A stretch of DNA of 64,000 nucleotides, taken from Paenibacillus polysaccharolyticus. GTDB lineage: Bacteria; Bacillota; Bacilli; Paenibacillales; Paenibacillaceae. The notes under the pieces are model-generated. The model was not told the DNA's origin. It saw only the letters and a program-made list of their open reading frames with translations, and made no database searches. The translations under genes and the position numbers were made by a program. This document shows positions 8,790 to 17,128 of this stretch, in pieces. Every line of letters starts with the position of its first letter. The first letter of the stretch is position 1. The stretch covers positions 119,448 to 183,447 of the forward strand of contig NZ_FMVM01000017.1 in assembly GCF_900102085.1 (NCBI RefSeq), in the 5' to 3' direction.

Positions 8790-8824
8790 AAAAAAGCAAC
8801 ACCTCATCGAAATGAAGTGTTGCT
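8790..8824 (-). terminator. Intrinsic terminator after rpmF
   Basis: AGCAACACTTCAT pairs with ATGAGGTGTTGCT around TTCG and is followed by TTTTT, 14 bases after the rpmF stop codon. It separates yceD-rpmF from the fapR operon. Confidence 0.9.
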
Positions 8825-8837
8825 TGATGTGTAGCTA

Positions 8838-9011
8838 TTATTGAGAGATGATCTCTCTTGCTTTGTACGTTCCGCACACTTTGCACACGTGGTGAGCAAG
8901 CTTCAATTCGCCGCATTGTTCACATTTCACCATGCCCGGTACAGCCAATTTAAAGTGAGTGCGACGTTTGTCGCGACGCGTCTTGGACGTTCTCCGTTGA
9001 GGTACTGCCAT
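8838..9011 (-). CDS. rpmF: 50S ribosomal protein L32
   Basis: Small basic protein of the large ribosomal subunit, 57 residues (MAVPQRRTSKTRRDKRRTH). Two CxxC pairs (CEQCGE and CKVCGT) form a zinc ribbon, the zinc-bound form of L32. The ATG at 9011 follows AAGGAGGTGGGAATA. It lies 65 bases after yceD and shares its promoter, the classical yceD-rpmF pair, and ends at a clear terminator. Confidence 0.97.
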   Translation of the reverse strand: MAVPQRRTSKTRRDKRRTHFKLAVPGMVKCEQCGELKLAHHVCKVCGTYKAREIISQ

Positions 9012-9076
9012 TATTCCCACCTCCTTATCAAAATCAACCTTTGCAGGTAGTTGTTACGTTCGATTTTCAATCATGC

Positions 9077-9583
9077 TCATTTAAAAAAATCCTTGAGTCC
9101 TGCAAGCCGCGGATCAATAACCTGGTTATCGCAACCGCAGTCACCTTCGTTCAGCTCATGGCCACACTTGGGACAAAGTCCTTTGCATGTCTCGCTACAG
9201 AGCGGTACAAACGGAAGATCCAGCAGAAAAGCTTCCTCGGCATAACCTTTCAGATCAACGCTATCCTCATCCACATAGAGAGTATCGTCATCTTCAGATA
9301 ATTCCTCTGGTTGTTTTCCCTGCTTGAATTGCTCATGAAAATCAATATGAAAATGTTCACTAAGCGGCTTGAGACAACGGGAGCATAACATGTCCACCCC
9401 TACTGTCAGTTTGCCATGAACATCCACAACGTTCTCCTCTCTGATCTCTGCAGACAAATCTGCAGTCAGCGGAGTAACGGCTGTGATATCTTGTCGGTTA
9501 GAAACCAGATGTTTGATATCCCACTGTTCGTTAAAGCGCAGGGGGCGATCACTGGTTGCCACTTTGCGAAATGGCATTATCAT
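9077..9583 (-). CDS. YceD family (DUF177) protein
   Basis: Equivalent of B. subtilis YlbN and E. coli YceD, a 168-residue protein linked to 23S rRNA or large-subunit assembly mostly by its fixed coupling with rpmF. Cysteine motifs CSRC (about residue 70) and CKGLCPKCG...CGC near the C terminus look like a metal site. An acidic stretch (EELSEDDDTLYVDEDS) lies between them. The ATG at 9583 has GGAGTG seven bases upstream. A strong promoter lies about 160 bases upstream. Confidence 0.9.
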   Translation of the reverse strand: MIMPFRKVATSDRPLRFNEQWDIKHLVSNRQDITAVTPLTADLSAEIREENVVDVHGKLTVGVDMLCSRCLKPLSEHFHIDFHEQFKQGKQPEELSEDDDTLYVDEDSVDLKGYAEEAFLLDLPFVPLCSETCKGLCPKCGHELNEGDCGCDNQVIDPRLAGLKDFFK

Positions 9584-9745
9584 GTTCTATCACTCCAAAC
9601 GAAACCAATTTCATAAATAGTTGTCTAACGAATGGCGGCAGTATACAGTTCAAGACGATCCTAATATGTGCGTTCATTCCTGACTGTATGTATGCTGTCT
9701 GTCACTCACAAAAGATTTATGAAACTGACTTAACAAACAAAAATC

Positions 9746-9775
9746 ATTATACCGATTTTCCAAGAGGTTTGTCAA
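9746..9775 (-). promoter_or_regulatory. Sigma-A promoter of yceD-rpmF
   Basis: TTGACA (9770-9775) and TATAAT (9746-9751) are both consensus, 18 bases apart on the minus strand. The predicted leader to yceD is about 155 bases. The rest of the 508-base gap between yceD and hmp carries the hmp control region and otherwise nothing recognised. Confidence 0.85.
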
Positions 9776-9941
9776 CACTTTTAACTTTACACCCCTTTTG
9801 GAAAATGATCACTCCGATTCAACCGTCACATCTGATCTATTATAGACCTACTCCATCATAACTACAAGTCATCTATAGGATCTATACTTACGATTCTATC
9901 CCTTACTTATATCTGATGCTCTCCACTCCTTACATCGGTCA

Positions 9942-10002
9942 CCAATCGTTAACGAATGGTGTGATCTATGTCACACAGGTCGCTAGACCTGATGCCTATA
10001 CT
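9942..10002 (+). promoter_or_regulatory. FNR/CRP-type class II promoter and adjacent palindrome upstream of hmp
   Basis: TGTGATCTATGTCACA (9960-9975) is a perfect TGTGA-N6-TCACA site. A -10 TATACT at 9997-10002 predicts a start near 10009, which puts the site centre at about -41.5, the class II activator position, and there is no -35 consensus. Directly upstream, CCAATCGTTAACGAATGG (9942-9959) is a near-perfect 18-base palindrome, a possible second operator. Confidence 0.7.
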
Positions 10003-10091
10003 TGTCGTAGATTCAATCACAAAGTAACTTTCACAATTATTTTTATAACAATCTATTATTGATATTCAAAGAAACTCGGGAGGGAAATTAC

Positions 10092-11327
10092 ATGTTAAGC
10101 CAACAAACGATTGACGTAATCAAATCTACTGTACCCGTACTTGAAGTTCATGGAGAAGCTATTACACGCCATTTCTATCAAACGATGTTTACGGCTCACC
10201 CGGAGCTATTAAACATTTTCAATCACGCAAATCAAAAACAAGGCCGTCAGCAAGCCGCACTCGCCAACATGGTTTACACCGCGGCAATGCACATCGATAA
10301 CCTCGCGGCTATTTTGCCAGCCGTTCGTCAGGTTGCTCACAAACACCGCAGCCTCGGCATTGTACCTGAACAGTACGCTATCGTTGGCACTTATCTGCTT
10401 CAAGCCATCAAAGATGTACTCGGTGATGCTGCAACCGATGAAATTTTAGCCGCTTGGGGCGATGCTTATCAAGTGATTGCAGATGCCTTTATAGGCATTG
10501 AGCAGGATATGTATAGCGAAGCCGCAAATCAAACGGGTGGATGGGACGGTTTTAGAACCTTCAAAGTTGCGAAAAAAGTACAAGAAAGCGAACTCATCAC
10601 TTCGTTTTATTTGATACCGGAGAATGGCAAGTCTATCTCTTCATACAAGGCAGGACAATATATCAGCATTAAAATCCAGCCTGCCGGACAGGAATTCACT
10701 CAGATTCGTCAGTATACCCTTTCCGACGCACCTGGCAAACCCTATTATCGTATATCCGTGAAACGTGAATCGGGTGGAACGGATCGCCCTGACGGAGTAA
10801 TTTCCAATTATCTTCACAATCATATTACAGAGGGGAGCCTGGTCGAACTCTCCGCTCCTGCGGGTGATTTAATATTGAATATGGAAGATCCGCGTCCTGT
10901 TGTGCTGTTAAGCGGAGGTGTAGGGATAACCCCTATGGTCAGCATGCTGAATACAATGTTGGAGTCGGATAATCAGCGTTCCATTACCTTTTTACATGCT
11001 AGCCCGAACGGATTATCGCACGCGTTCCGCGATCACGTAAGTCAACTGGCTCAGGAGCATGTTAATCTCAACGCACACTATTGTTACACTTCGCCTGCTG
11101 ATTCCGATCTGGAAAATGAGCTGGCTTATAAACAGGGATACATGGATGCGGCATGGCTTCGTCAAGTCATTCAAGAACCGGATGCGAACTATTATCTGTG
11201 CGGCTCTGTCACGTTTATGCGTTCGGTATATGCAGAACTTCTGTCCATTGGTGTTGCAGAAGATCGTATCCATTATGAATTTTTCGGGCCAAAAGCCAGT
11301 CTTGCTCCTGCTACGGAGAATGTGTGA
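10092..11327 (+). CDS. hmp: Flavohemoprotein (nitric oxide dioxygenase)
   Basis: Oxidises nitric oxide to nitrate with NAD(P)H and oxygen, protecting the cytosol from nitrosative stress. The 411-residue protein has an N-terminal globin domain (residues 1-about 140) with proximal His85 in VAHKHRS, an FAD domain with RQYTLSDAPG, and a C-terminal NAD domain with GGVGITPMVSML and the terminal YEFFGPKAS. The ATG at 10092 follows GGGAGGGAAATTAC. It is monocistronic, with an FNR-type promoter upstream and a terminator downstream, and splits the usual ylbM-ylbN neighbourhood. Confidence 0.96.
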   Translation: MLSQQTIDVIKSTVPVLEVHGEAITRHFYQTMFTAHPELLNIFNHANQKQGRQQAALANMVYTAAMHIDNLAAILPAVRQVAHKHRSLGIVPEQYAIVGTYLLQAIKDVLGDAATDEILAAWGDAYQVIADAFIGIEQDMYSEAANQTGGWDGFRTFKVAKKVQESELITSFYLIPENGKSISSYKAGQYISIKIQPAGQEFTQIRQYTLSDAPGKPYYRISVKRESGGTDRPDGVISNYLHNHITEGSLVELSAPAGDLILNMEDPRPVVLLSGGVGITPMVSMLNTMLESDNQRSITFLHASPNGLSHAFRDHVSQLAQEHVNLNAHYCYTSPADSDLENELAYKQGYMDAAWLRQVIQEPDANYYLCGSVTFMRSVYAELLSIGVAEDRIHYEFFGPKASLAPATENV

Positions 11328-11459
11328 GCATAAAATACAGTCGGAGAGCGTATAGAATTCATCTGGAAGGTACAAAAATAGATTCAGGGAAAGTGGCGCT
11401 TACTTCTTAGGTAGCTTCTTATGAAAGATTTTCTTAAAGATAATCAGGGCTATACTTCA

Positions 11460-11502
11460 GGTACAGGCAGCATCTGCGGATGCTGGTTCTGTGCCTTTTT
11501 TC
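11460..11502 (+). terminator. Intrinsic terminator after hmp
   Basis: GGTACAG-g-CAGCATC pairs with GATGCTG-gtt-CTGTGCC around TGCG and is followed by TTTTTT. The remaining bases of the 337-base hmp-tmcAL gap show no gene; AAGGAG for tmcAL lies at its end. Confidence 0.88.
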
Positions 11503-11664
11503 ATCATTTGCTCTAATGCCAGCTCTACTCTATGATGAAAGAGGTAAAATGCACTTTGCAGGTGAACAGACTAATTTATGCTATCCCTTATTGTAAAAAT
11601 GTCATGACCCGCGTGATTAACGACCCAATGGGAGATTTCAACGCGGCAGGAAGGAGTAACGCTC

Positions 11665-12909
11665 ATGAAAGCTGTAGGCGTTATTGTGGAATATAACCCG
11701 TTGCATAACGGACATGTGCATCATCTGAATGAATCGCGGCGGCTTAGCGGAGCAGACGCCGTTGTTGCCGTGATGAGCGGCCCTTTTCTCCAGCGTGGCG
11801 AACCCGCCATCGTTGGTAAAAGGGCACGCACCGAGATGGCGCTCCATGCTGGCGCCGATCTCGTGCTTGAACTGCCGGTTGCCTATGCGGTTCAACCGGC
11901 GGAGTGGTTTGCCTTTGGTGCGGTATCCTTGCTGCACCGCACCGGAGTTGTGGACTCGCTCTGCTTTGGCAGCGAGTCCGGCGACATCGACAGCCTGCAG
12001 CGCATTGCGCGCGTGCTGGCTGTTGAGCCCGCAGGGCTGCGCGAGGATATCGCGCGCCGCCTGCGGGAGGGCGCCAGCTACCCCGCCGCGTACGCAGGCG
12101 CGGCGGCAGCGCTGGCGCCCGGCGGCGTCGATGCTCACGACGCCGCGGCACTGCTGGAGCAGCCCAACAATTCGCTTGGGCTGCACTACCTCATCGCGCT
12201 GCAACGGCTTGGCAGCGCGATCCAGCCCTTGACGACGGCACGTACCGGTGCCGCCTATCATCAGGCGACGCCCGGACCGGGGGCGATCGCCAGTGCCACA
12301 GCTGTCCGCCGCCTGCTGCTGGCGGACGGGCCTAAAGCCGCCGCACCATATGTGCCGGCGGCAACCCTTGCCATTCTGCATCGCGAATGGCAAGAAGGAC
12401 GCGCTCCCATGCACTGGGAGCGCTTTGCCCAGCCGCTGCTGCACATCGCGGCCACCCGCCGTGCCTCCGAGCTGGAACGTATCGCCGAAGTCACGGAAGG
12501 ACTGGAGCATCGGCTCATACGTGCACTCGCCCAGCTCCCCGAGCCTTCAGTCGAAACTCTCCTGAATGCGCTCAAAACCCGGCGTTACACGCGCACCAAA
12601 CTGCAGCGCATGCTCGCCCACCTGCTCCTGAACCACACAAAAGAAGAGTGTTCACCAGAGCGATTAGCCACCGGACCCGGATATCTGCGTATCCTCGGCT
12701 TTACTTCAACAGGCCAGAGTCTGCTCAAACAGATGAAAAAAACAGCCACCCTGCCTGTTGTAATGAAACCCTCAACGTTTGAACATGCTCAACTGGAATT
12801 GGATATCCAGGCGCAAGCCGCCTATGCTCTTGCCCATGACCAACAGGATTCGCGCAACATATCACGCATAATGTATAGCGACTACTACGAATCACCCGTG
12901 AGAATCTGA
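11665..12909 (+). CDS. tmcAL: tRNA(Met) cytidine acetate ligase (YlbM family)
   Basis: Forms N4-acetylcytidine at the wobble base of elongator tRNA(Met) from acetate and ATP, which secures accurate AUG decoding. The 414-residue protein has the nucleotidyltransferase HxGH motif (NPLHNGHVHH, His14-His17), MSGPFLQRGEPAIVGK and NNSLGLHYL. The start at 11665 follows AAGGAG. The stretch from about 11950 to 12520 is strikingly GC-rich and Ala/Arg-rich compared with both ends of the gene and with neighbours. It keeps the ylbM-ylbL-ylbJ-coaD-rsmD order of Bacillus. Confidence 0.93.
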   Translation: MKAVGVIVEYNPLHNGHVHHLNESRRLSGADAVVAVMSGPFLQRGEPAIVGKRARTEMALHAGADLVLELPVAYAVQPAEWFAFGAVSLLHRTGVVDSLCFGSESGDIDSLQRIARVLAVEPAGLREDIARRLREGASYPAAYAGAAAALAPGGVDAHDAAALLEQPNNSLGLHYLIALQRLGSAIQPLTTARTGAAYHQATPGPGAIASATAVRRLLLADGPKAAAPYVPAATLAILHREWQEGRAPMHWERFAQPLLHIAATRRASELERIAEVTEGLEHRLIRALAQLPEPSVETLLNALKTRRYTRTKLQRMLAHLLLNHTKEECSPERLATGPGYLRILGFTSTGQSLLKQMKKTATLPVVMKPSTFEHAQLELDIQAQAAYALAHDQQDSRNISRIMYSDYYESPVRI

Positions 12910-12941
12910 CTCATCTCGCCCTACAAACTATAGAACCAGCA

Positions 12942-12989
12942 AAAAATCCCCTGTGTCCAGCCTTTGGCTGTCATCACAAGGGATTTTTT
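12942..12989. terminator. Bidirectional terminator between tmcAL and the PDZ protease gene
   Basis: AAAAATCCC-c-TGTG pairs with CACA-a-GGGATTTTTT, with an inner CCAGCC/GGCTG stem. A and T runs on both sides let it serve both convergent genes. The rest of the 316-base gap shows nothing recognisable. Confidence 0.85.
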
Positions 12990-13225
12990 CATTTCGTTTT
13001 TTTAAAAGCAACGTCTTACACATGTATCCTACCAATGCATAACACTTATCGTATTATTCAACCTGACCTGAACACTTAATTTACATCCCTTTTTCTCATT
13101 GCTTTCTCGCTCTTTTTTATGAATCTCCTATAACTGTTTTTCCGAGCAATACCTTCTTATTTTAAAAGAGGTCACTGCCCAAGCTCTTCTAAGTCCAATC
13201 TTCTAGTAAGATACTCTTATTTCAC

Positions 13226-14266
13226 TTAAGACTTCACAGACAGAGTTTTCAAGAAGGCTAACGCATCATCGAGTGTGCTTACGGGCACAAGCTTCATTGG
13301 AGTGTTGATTTCTTTTGCTTTGGCCTCAGCTTCTTTGTAGTTGTCTTTAGGTACAAAGAAGATTTCTGCCTTTTTACGGTCGGCAGCGACAATTTTATGT
13401 TGCACACCGCCAATGGCTCCTACAACACCATCTTTCGTAATCGTACCTGTACCAGCAATCCGATGTCCCTTGGTCAGATCACCAGGAGTCAACTGATTAT
13501 AAATCTCCAACGTGAACATTAACCCGGCAGAAGGACCTCCCACTTGCGTGCTTGAAAATGTGATTTGTTTGTTTGGGTCTTCCGGCTTCACCTTCTGCAC
13601 CGCACCAATCATCACCCCAAGTCCAGTACGCATCTTGCCTGTCTTGCTGTCTTTCACCTCAACCAGCGTGATATCCCGGCTAATCGTTTCACCGCCGCGC
13701 TCCAATTGCATCTCCACCGTATCCCCGGCTTTTTTTCCTTCCAGCTGTTTGGCAAGCACTGTATTATCCGGTGTAGCTGTACCGTTCACACCCAGAATAA
13801 TGTCTCCGGGTTCAATATCTCCATCCGGTTTGGGATTTTCCGAAAGACCAAACACAAAGATGTTTTCAGGCACAATGGAGTATGCAATACCCGCTTTCTC
13901 ATAGGCCGCTTCCATGGCAGAGGATTGCGAATCACTCATGAACCAGACCTGTTCAGCGGAGTATTCCGCCTCGCTTTTGCCACGCAGACGATCTTCTTTT
14001 TTATCCACCTGTGCATTTTTATCAAAATACGAAGTGCCTAGCAAAAATAAATTGGCATACGTTGCCGACACGGTGGTCATCATGAATACGCCTTTTTCAT
14101 CTTTGTCACCGTCCTTCACGGTAACCATGGGTTTAACTTCATCCGCACTGCCAGGTTTATAAATAATATACGGCGTTGGCATGTACACCGTAAGATAGAC
14201 AATAAGAGCCACCGCGATCACGTAGATCGAAGCTCTGAAACCACCTGTTTTCCGGAACCGATTCAT
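13226..14266 (-). CDS. SepM/YlbL-type PDZ and Lon-like membrane protease
   Basis: Membrane-anchored serine protease of the SepM family, which cleaves extracellular peptides or damaged proteins; B. subtilis YlbL (DdcP) degrades a DNA-damage checkpoint inhibitor. The 346-residue protein has one N-terminal membrane segment (about residues 11-31), a PDZ domain (about 130-200) and a Lon-type catalytic domain with Ser246 in QVGGPSAGLM and Lys291 in GGVQHK. The ATG at 14266 has GGAGG at suitable spacing. Convergent with tmcAL and divergent from ylbJ. Whether it acts in quorum signalling or checkpoint recovery cannot be read from sequence. Confidence 0.9.
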   Translation of the reverse strand: MNRFRKTGGFRASIYVIAVALIVYLTVYMPTPYIIYKPGSADEVKPMVTVKDGDKDEKGVFMMTTVSATYANLFLLGTSYFDKNAQVDKKEDRLRGKSEAEYSAEQVWFMSDSQSSAMEAAYEKAGIAYSIVPENIFVFGLSENPKPDGDIEPGDIILGVNGTATPDNTVLAKQLEGKKAGDTVEMQLERGGETISRDITLVEVKDSKTGKMRTGLGVMIGAVQKVKPEDPNKQITFSSTQVGGPSAGLMFTLEIYNQLTPGDLTKGHRIAGTGTITKDGVVGAIGGVQHKIVAADRKKAEIFFVPKDNYKEAEAKAKEINTPMKLVPVSTLDDALAFLKTLSVKS

Positions 14267-14393
14267 CTCATGAGCCTCCGTTCTTTATCTCTATACAAGC
14301 TGAACCCACTCCACAAGAGTTGCTTTGTGTAATTCATTTAGCTCATCTTATTCCATATGATTACAATCCAAGTCTAACACCTTGTTGTTCCTG

Positions 14394-14401
14394 CATACAA
14401 T
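14394..14401 (+). promoter_or_regulatory. Possible sigma-E -10 element upstream of ylbJ
   Basis: CATACAAT matches the sporulation sigma-E -10 consensus and lies about 130 bases before ylbJ, a known sigma-E regulon member in Bacillus. The -35 region is poor. Two stem-loops (14410-14445 and 14450-14480) follow in the leader. Confidence 0.4.
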
Positions 14402-14531
14402 GGTACAGGCCGGATAGGCCGCAGGATGATTCGCCGTCTATCCGGTCAAGGCCGAACCGTTTACGAACGTGATTCGGCCGTCCACTATAATCCCAATGCC
14501 CAAGGGGCGTTAATTGATATGAGGTGAAACG

Positions 14532-15866
14532 ATGACCGTATCCAGTGAGGTTCGAAGTCCGGGTTTGGTACGAACCGTATTCCTGAGCACCAGTGCATTC
14601 ATGCTGGTTGTTGCAATAGTTGCATCTCCGAAAGAAGCGTTCGACGCATCCATTCAAGGACTCGACATCTGGTGGAAAATTGTCTTTCCTGCCCTGTTGC
14701 CGTTCCTGATGTTATCCCAAATGCTGACCGCGTTTGGCTTTACCCACGCCCTGGGAGTTCTGCTAGAGCCCCTAATGAGGCGTTTGTTCAAGCTACCCGG
14801 CCATACCGGCTTCGCTCTCGCTGTGGGCATGTGTGGAGGTTTTCCAACCGCCGTAGATGCCGTATCTCGATTACTCAAGGATCAACAAATGACCGCCAGA
14901 CAGGCGGTTATTATTACGGCAGCAGCTCATTTTGCCAACCCTATGATGATTCTGCTTGTTGTTGGAGGTGCTTTTCTTCATAATCCTGCCGCTGGATATT
15001 TTCTCCTCATTTCACACTGGATCAGTGGCTGGATTGCAGCCGCCGTTGCCATTCGTTTTATACCTGCATCCCGCAAAAAAAAACTTGTACCAGACTCTAT
15101 GTCACCTAATACAGATGTCCATTCTCTCTCCCCAGCCCAAGATCACACAGAGACAGAAAAGAAACAATTGCCTCCCTTAGCTCCAGATTCTCAGAAACTC
15201 CGCATCGGTTCGCGCATGTTGCGAGCCGCTAGAGAAGCACATAGCCGGGACGCACGAGGGTTTGGAAAATTACTGGGGGACACCGTATCTCAGGCCGTAC
15301 AAATTCTATTATTAACTGGAGGATACATCATCGTTTTTGCTGTATTTATCCGGTTACTCTCACTCTATCTGACTCCCGGTATTTCAGCTGCAGTTTGGCC
15401 TTCTGTGCTGGAGCTTCACCTGGGGACATACCACATTAGCAAAACAGCAATAGCACCCGCCCTACTGATGGCATTCCTGGCAGGTGCGCTTGGCTGGGGA
15501 GGCGTATGCTCGCATCTACAAGTCTCATCGATGCTAAGAACAGCCATCCCCGGACTGCAATCCATGCTCTTTTTCATTATCGTTCGATTAGGACATGGGT
15601 TAACCGCCTTTAGCCTTACCCTCTGGTTGTGGGAACCATTCAGCCGTTATAGCACAGAAGTATCGACCACGTGGCAGACCACTGCAGTAGAGCGCTCAAA
15701 CTCTTTATTCTATTGGCCGTTTCTGCAATTTCCAGACACCACAAGTACATGGCAACTCATCTGGAACAGCTTCCCTGTAGCAGCCCTAAGTCTCGCTTTA
15801 CTTCTTGGGGTAATGATTAGTCTCTCGGGCCTTACCTTATGGATTAACCGCCTTTTTTCTCGCTGA
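14532..15866 (+). CDS. ylbJ: Sporulation integral membrane protein YlbJ
   Basis: Polytopic membrane protein needed for spore cortex formation in B. subtilis, made in the mother cell. The 444-residue sequence shows about eight hydrophobic segments with conserved FPALLPFLMLSQML, GMCGGFPTAVDAVSRL, HFANPMMIL and GALGWGGVCSH motifs of the nucleoside-recognition/gate fold. A hydrophilic loop (about residues 185-245) with many Pro, Gln and Lys lies mid-protein. The ATG at 14532 follows GAGGTGAAACG. Its last 23 bases overlap the 3' end of coaD on the other strand. Confidence 0.92.
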   Translation: MTVSSEVRSPGLVRTVFLSTSAFMLVVAIVASPKEAFDASIQGLDIWWKIVFPALLPFLMLSQMLTAFGFTHALGVLLEPLMRRLFKLPGHTGFALAVGMCGGFPTAVDAVSRLLKDQQMTARQAVIITAAAHFANPMMILLVVGGAFLHNPAAGYFLLISHWISGWIAAAVAIRFIPASRKKKLVPDSMSPNTDVHSLSPAQDHTETEKKQLPPLAPDSQKLRIGSRMLRAAREAHSRDARGFGKLLGDTVSQAVQILLLTGGYIIVFAVFIRLLSLYLTPGISAAVWPSVLELHLGTYHISKTAIAPALLMAFLAGALGWGGVCSHLQVSSMLRTAIPGLQSMLFFIIVRLGHGLTAFSLTLWLWEPFSRYSTEVSTTWQTTAVERSNSLFYWPFLQFPDTTSTWQLIWNSFPVAALSLALLLGVMISLSGLTLWINRLFSR

Positions 15867-16359
15867 TCTTCTGACGAAGTGCAGCTTCAACTTCAGGCGA
15901 TACCAGATCCGTTACATCCCCATGATAGTGGGCGATTTCTTTAACGATACTGGAACTGAGGTAGGAGTATTTCGGGTTGGTCATCATAAAAATCGTTTCT
16001 GCATCCGGGTTCAACTTGCTGTTGGTTGACGCGAGTTGCAACTCATACTCGAAATCGGTTACGGAGCGGATGCCGCGAACGATAACCTGCGCTTCCTTTT
16101 GCCGTACATAATTAGCGGTCAGATCACGGAAGCTATCCACTTCCACATTCGGCAGGTGGCTGGTTACAGTAAGAATTAACTCTTTGCGTTCCTCTACCGT
16201 GAACAGCGGATTTTTACTCATATTGTTCAACACAGCGACGATGACACGGTCGAACTGTTTCGACGCTCTCGCAATAATGTCAAGATGCCCCATCGTTACG
16301 GGATCAAAACTACCTGGATATACGGCAATGCGTTCCTGCCGCTGAATCATTTCAGTCAT
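15844..16359 (-). CDS. coaD: Pantetheine-phosphate adenylyltransferase
   Basis: Makes dephospho-CoA from phosphopantetheine and ATP, the fourth step of CoA synthesis, in the cytosol. The 171-residue protein has the family motif YPGSFDPVTMGHLD with TxGH at residues 22-25, VRGIRSVTDFEYE and the SYLSSSIVKE loop. I start at the ATG at 16359, which has GAGGAGG six bases upstream and overlaps the rsmD stop by 8 bases; a longer frame upstream is rsmD in another frame. The rsmD-coaD pair is widely conserved. Confidence 0.97.
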   Translation of the reverse strand: MTEMIQRQERIAVYPGSFDPVTMGHLDIIARASKQFDRVIVAVLNNMSKNPLFTVEERKELILTVTSHLPNVEVDSFRDLTANYVRQKEAQVIVRGIRSVTDFEYELQLASTNSKLNPDAETIFMMTNPKYSYLSSSIVKEIAHYHGDVTDLVSPEVEAALRQKISEKKGG

Positions 16360-16963
16360 GAGGAGCCTCCTCTTCTGTGATGCGGTTTTCTTGCTCATCT
16401 TCTGCTGCATCAGCTACATATTCGTATATGGATACCGCAGTCTCACCGTACACTGCTTTGCGCGTTTGTTCAAACGGGCCAAATTGCTCCGGGTATTCAT
16501 GTTTGGATTCATACTCAAGCACCATGGTTGCGCCCTCTTCAAGCAGTTCCAGTTCGTGCATCGTCAACATTAACTCGTGTCCGTTCTTCATGCGATAGGG
16601 CGGATCGAGAAACACCAGATCAAAGGTTGTGTTACGTTTAGCCAGCGCTTTGAGCGCACGACCTGCATCATTCCGATATACAGCCGCCTGACCCTCCAGC
16701 TTCGTTGCCTTCAGATTTTCGCGGATCACTTCAATACTTTTCGGTTCCAGATCAACAAAAACAGCCTTGTCCATGCCGCGGCTCAGCGCCTCAATTCCGA
16801 GACCTCCACTGCCTGCAAACAGATCCAATGCTGCTCCGCCCTCAAAATAAGGACCAATCATACTAAACAACGCTTCCTTCACTTTATCAGTGGTCGGTCG
16901 CGTACCTGTGCCGGGAACAGCCTTCAGCGGCCTGCCCTTTGCACTTCCAGATACCACTCTCAC
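16352..16963 (-). CDS. rsmD: 16S rRNA (guanine(966)-N(2))-methyltransferase RsmD
   Basis: Methylates G966 of 16S rRNA on the assembled small-subunit precursor using S-adenosylmethionine. The 203-residue protein begins MRVVSGSAKGRPLKA, has the SAM-binding LDLFAGSGGLG (about 47-56) and the catalytic DPPY at residues 120-123. The start is a GTG at 16963, preceded by AAGGTGA at good spacing; an ATG at 16993 gives non-family residues. It is followed by coaD with an 8-base overlap. The C-terminal 15 residues are acidic and variable. Confidence 0.96.
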   Translation of the reverse strand: MRVVSGSAKGRPLKAVPGTGTRPTTDKVKEALFSMIGPYFEGGAALDLFAGSGGLGIEALSRGMDKAVFVDLEPKSIEVIRENLKATKLEGQAAVYRNDAGRALKALAKRNTTFDLVFLDPPYRMKNGHELMLTMHELELLEEGATMVLEYESKHEYPEQFGPFEQTRKAVYGETAVSIYEYVADAAEDEQENRITEEEAPHD

Positions 16964-17091
16964 GAATACGTCACCTTTTCTCTCTATGTACATATATTTA
17001 TTCTTTAACCTATCCTAACACACTCCAGTTCCGTTTGAAAAACACTGCTTCTGCCTATACAAAAAATTGTTGACGGATTGTTGACAGATAT

Positions 17092-17121
17092 GTATAAAAA
17101 GGAAACCCTTGGGCCATTCTA
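17092..17121 (+). promoter_or_regulatory. Forespore-type (sigma-G/sigma-F) promoter of a small RNA
   Basis: GTATA (17092-17096), 18 bases, then CATTCTA (17115-17121) fits the sigma-G consensus (GHATR - 17/18 - CATWHTA) at every position. A sigma-A-like TTGACG - 17 - TATAAA (17070-17098) overlaps it. Confidence 0.65.
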
Positions 17122-17128
17122 TAATTAT

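Noticed and set aside
10030..10059. Alternative hmp promoter TTCACA-18-TATTAT
   Set aside because: Weaker match, and the FNR-type site would then be about 98 bases upstream, a less usual place; kept only as a second possibility.
11638..12510. Long open frame on the minus strand opposite tmcAL
   Set aside because: It lies wholly against a well-conserved gene and is an effect of the GC-rich codons there; no ribosome binding site or family motif.
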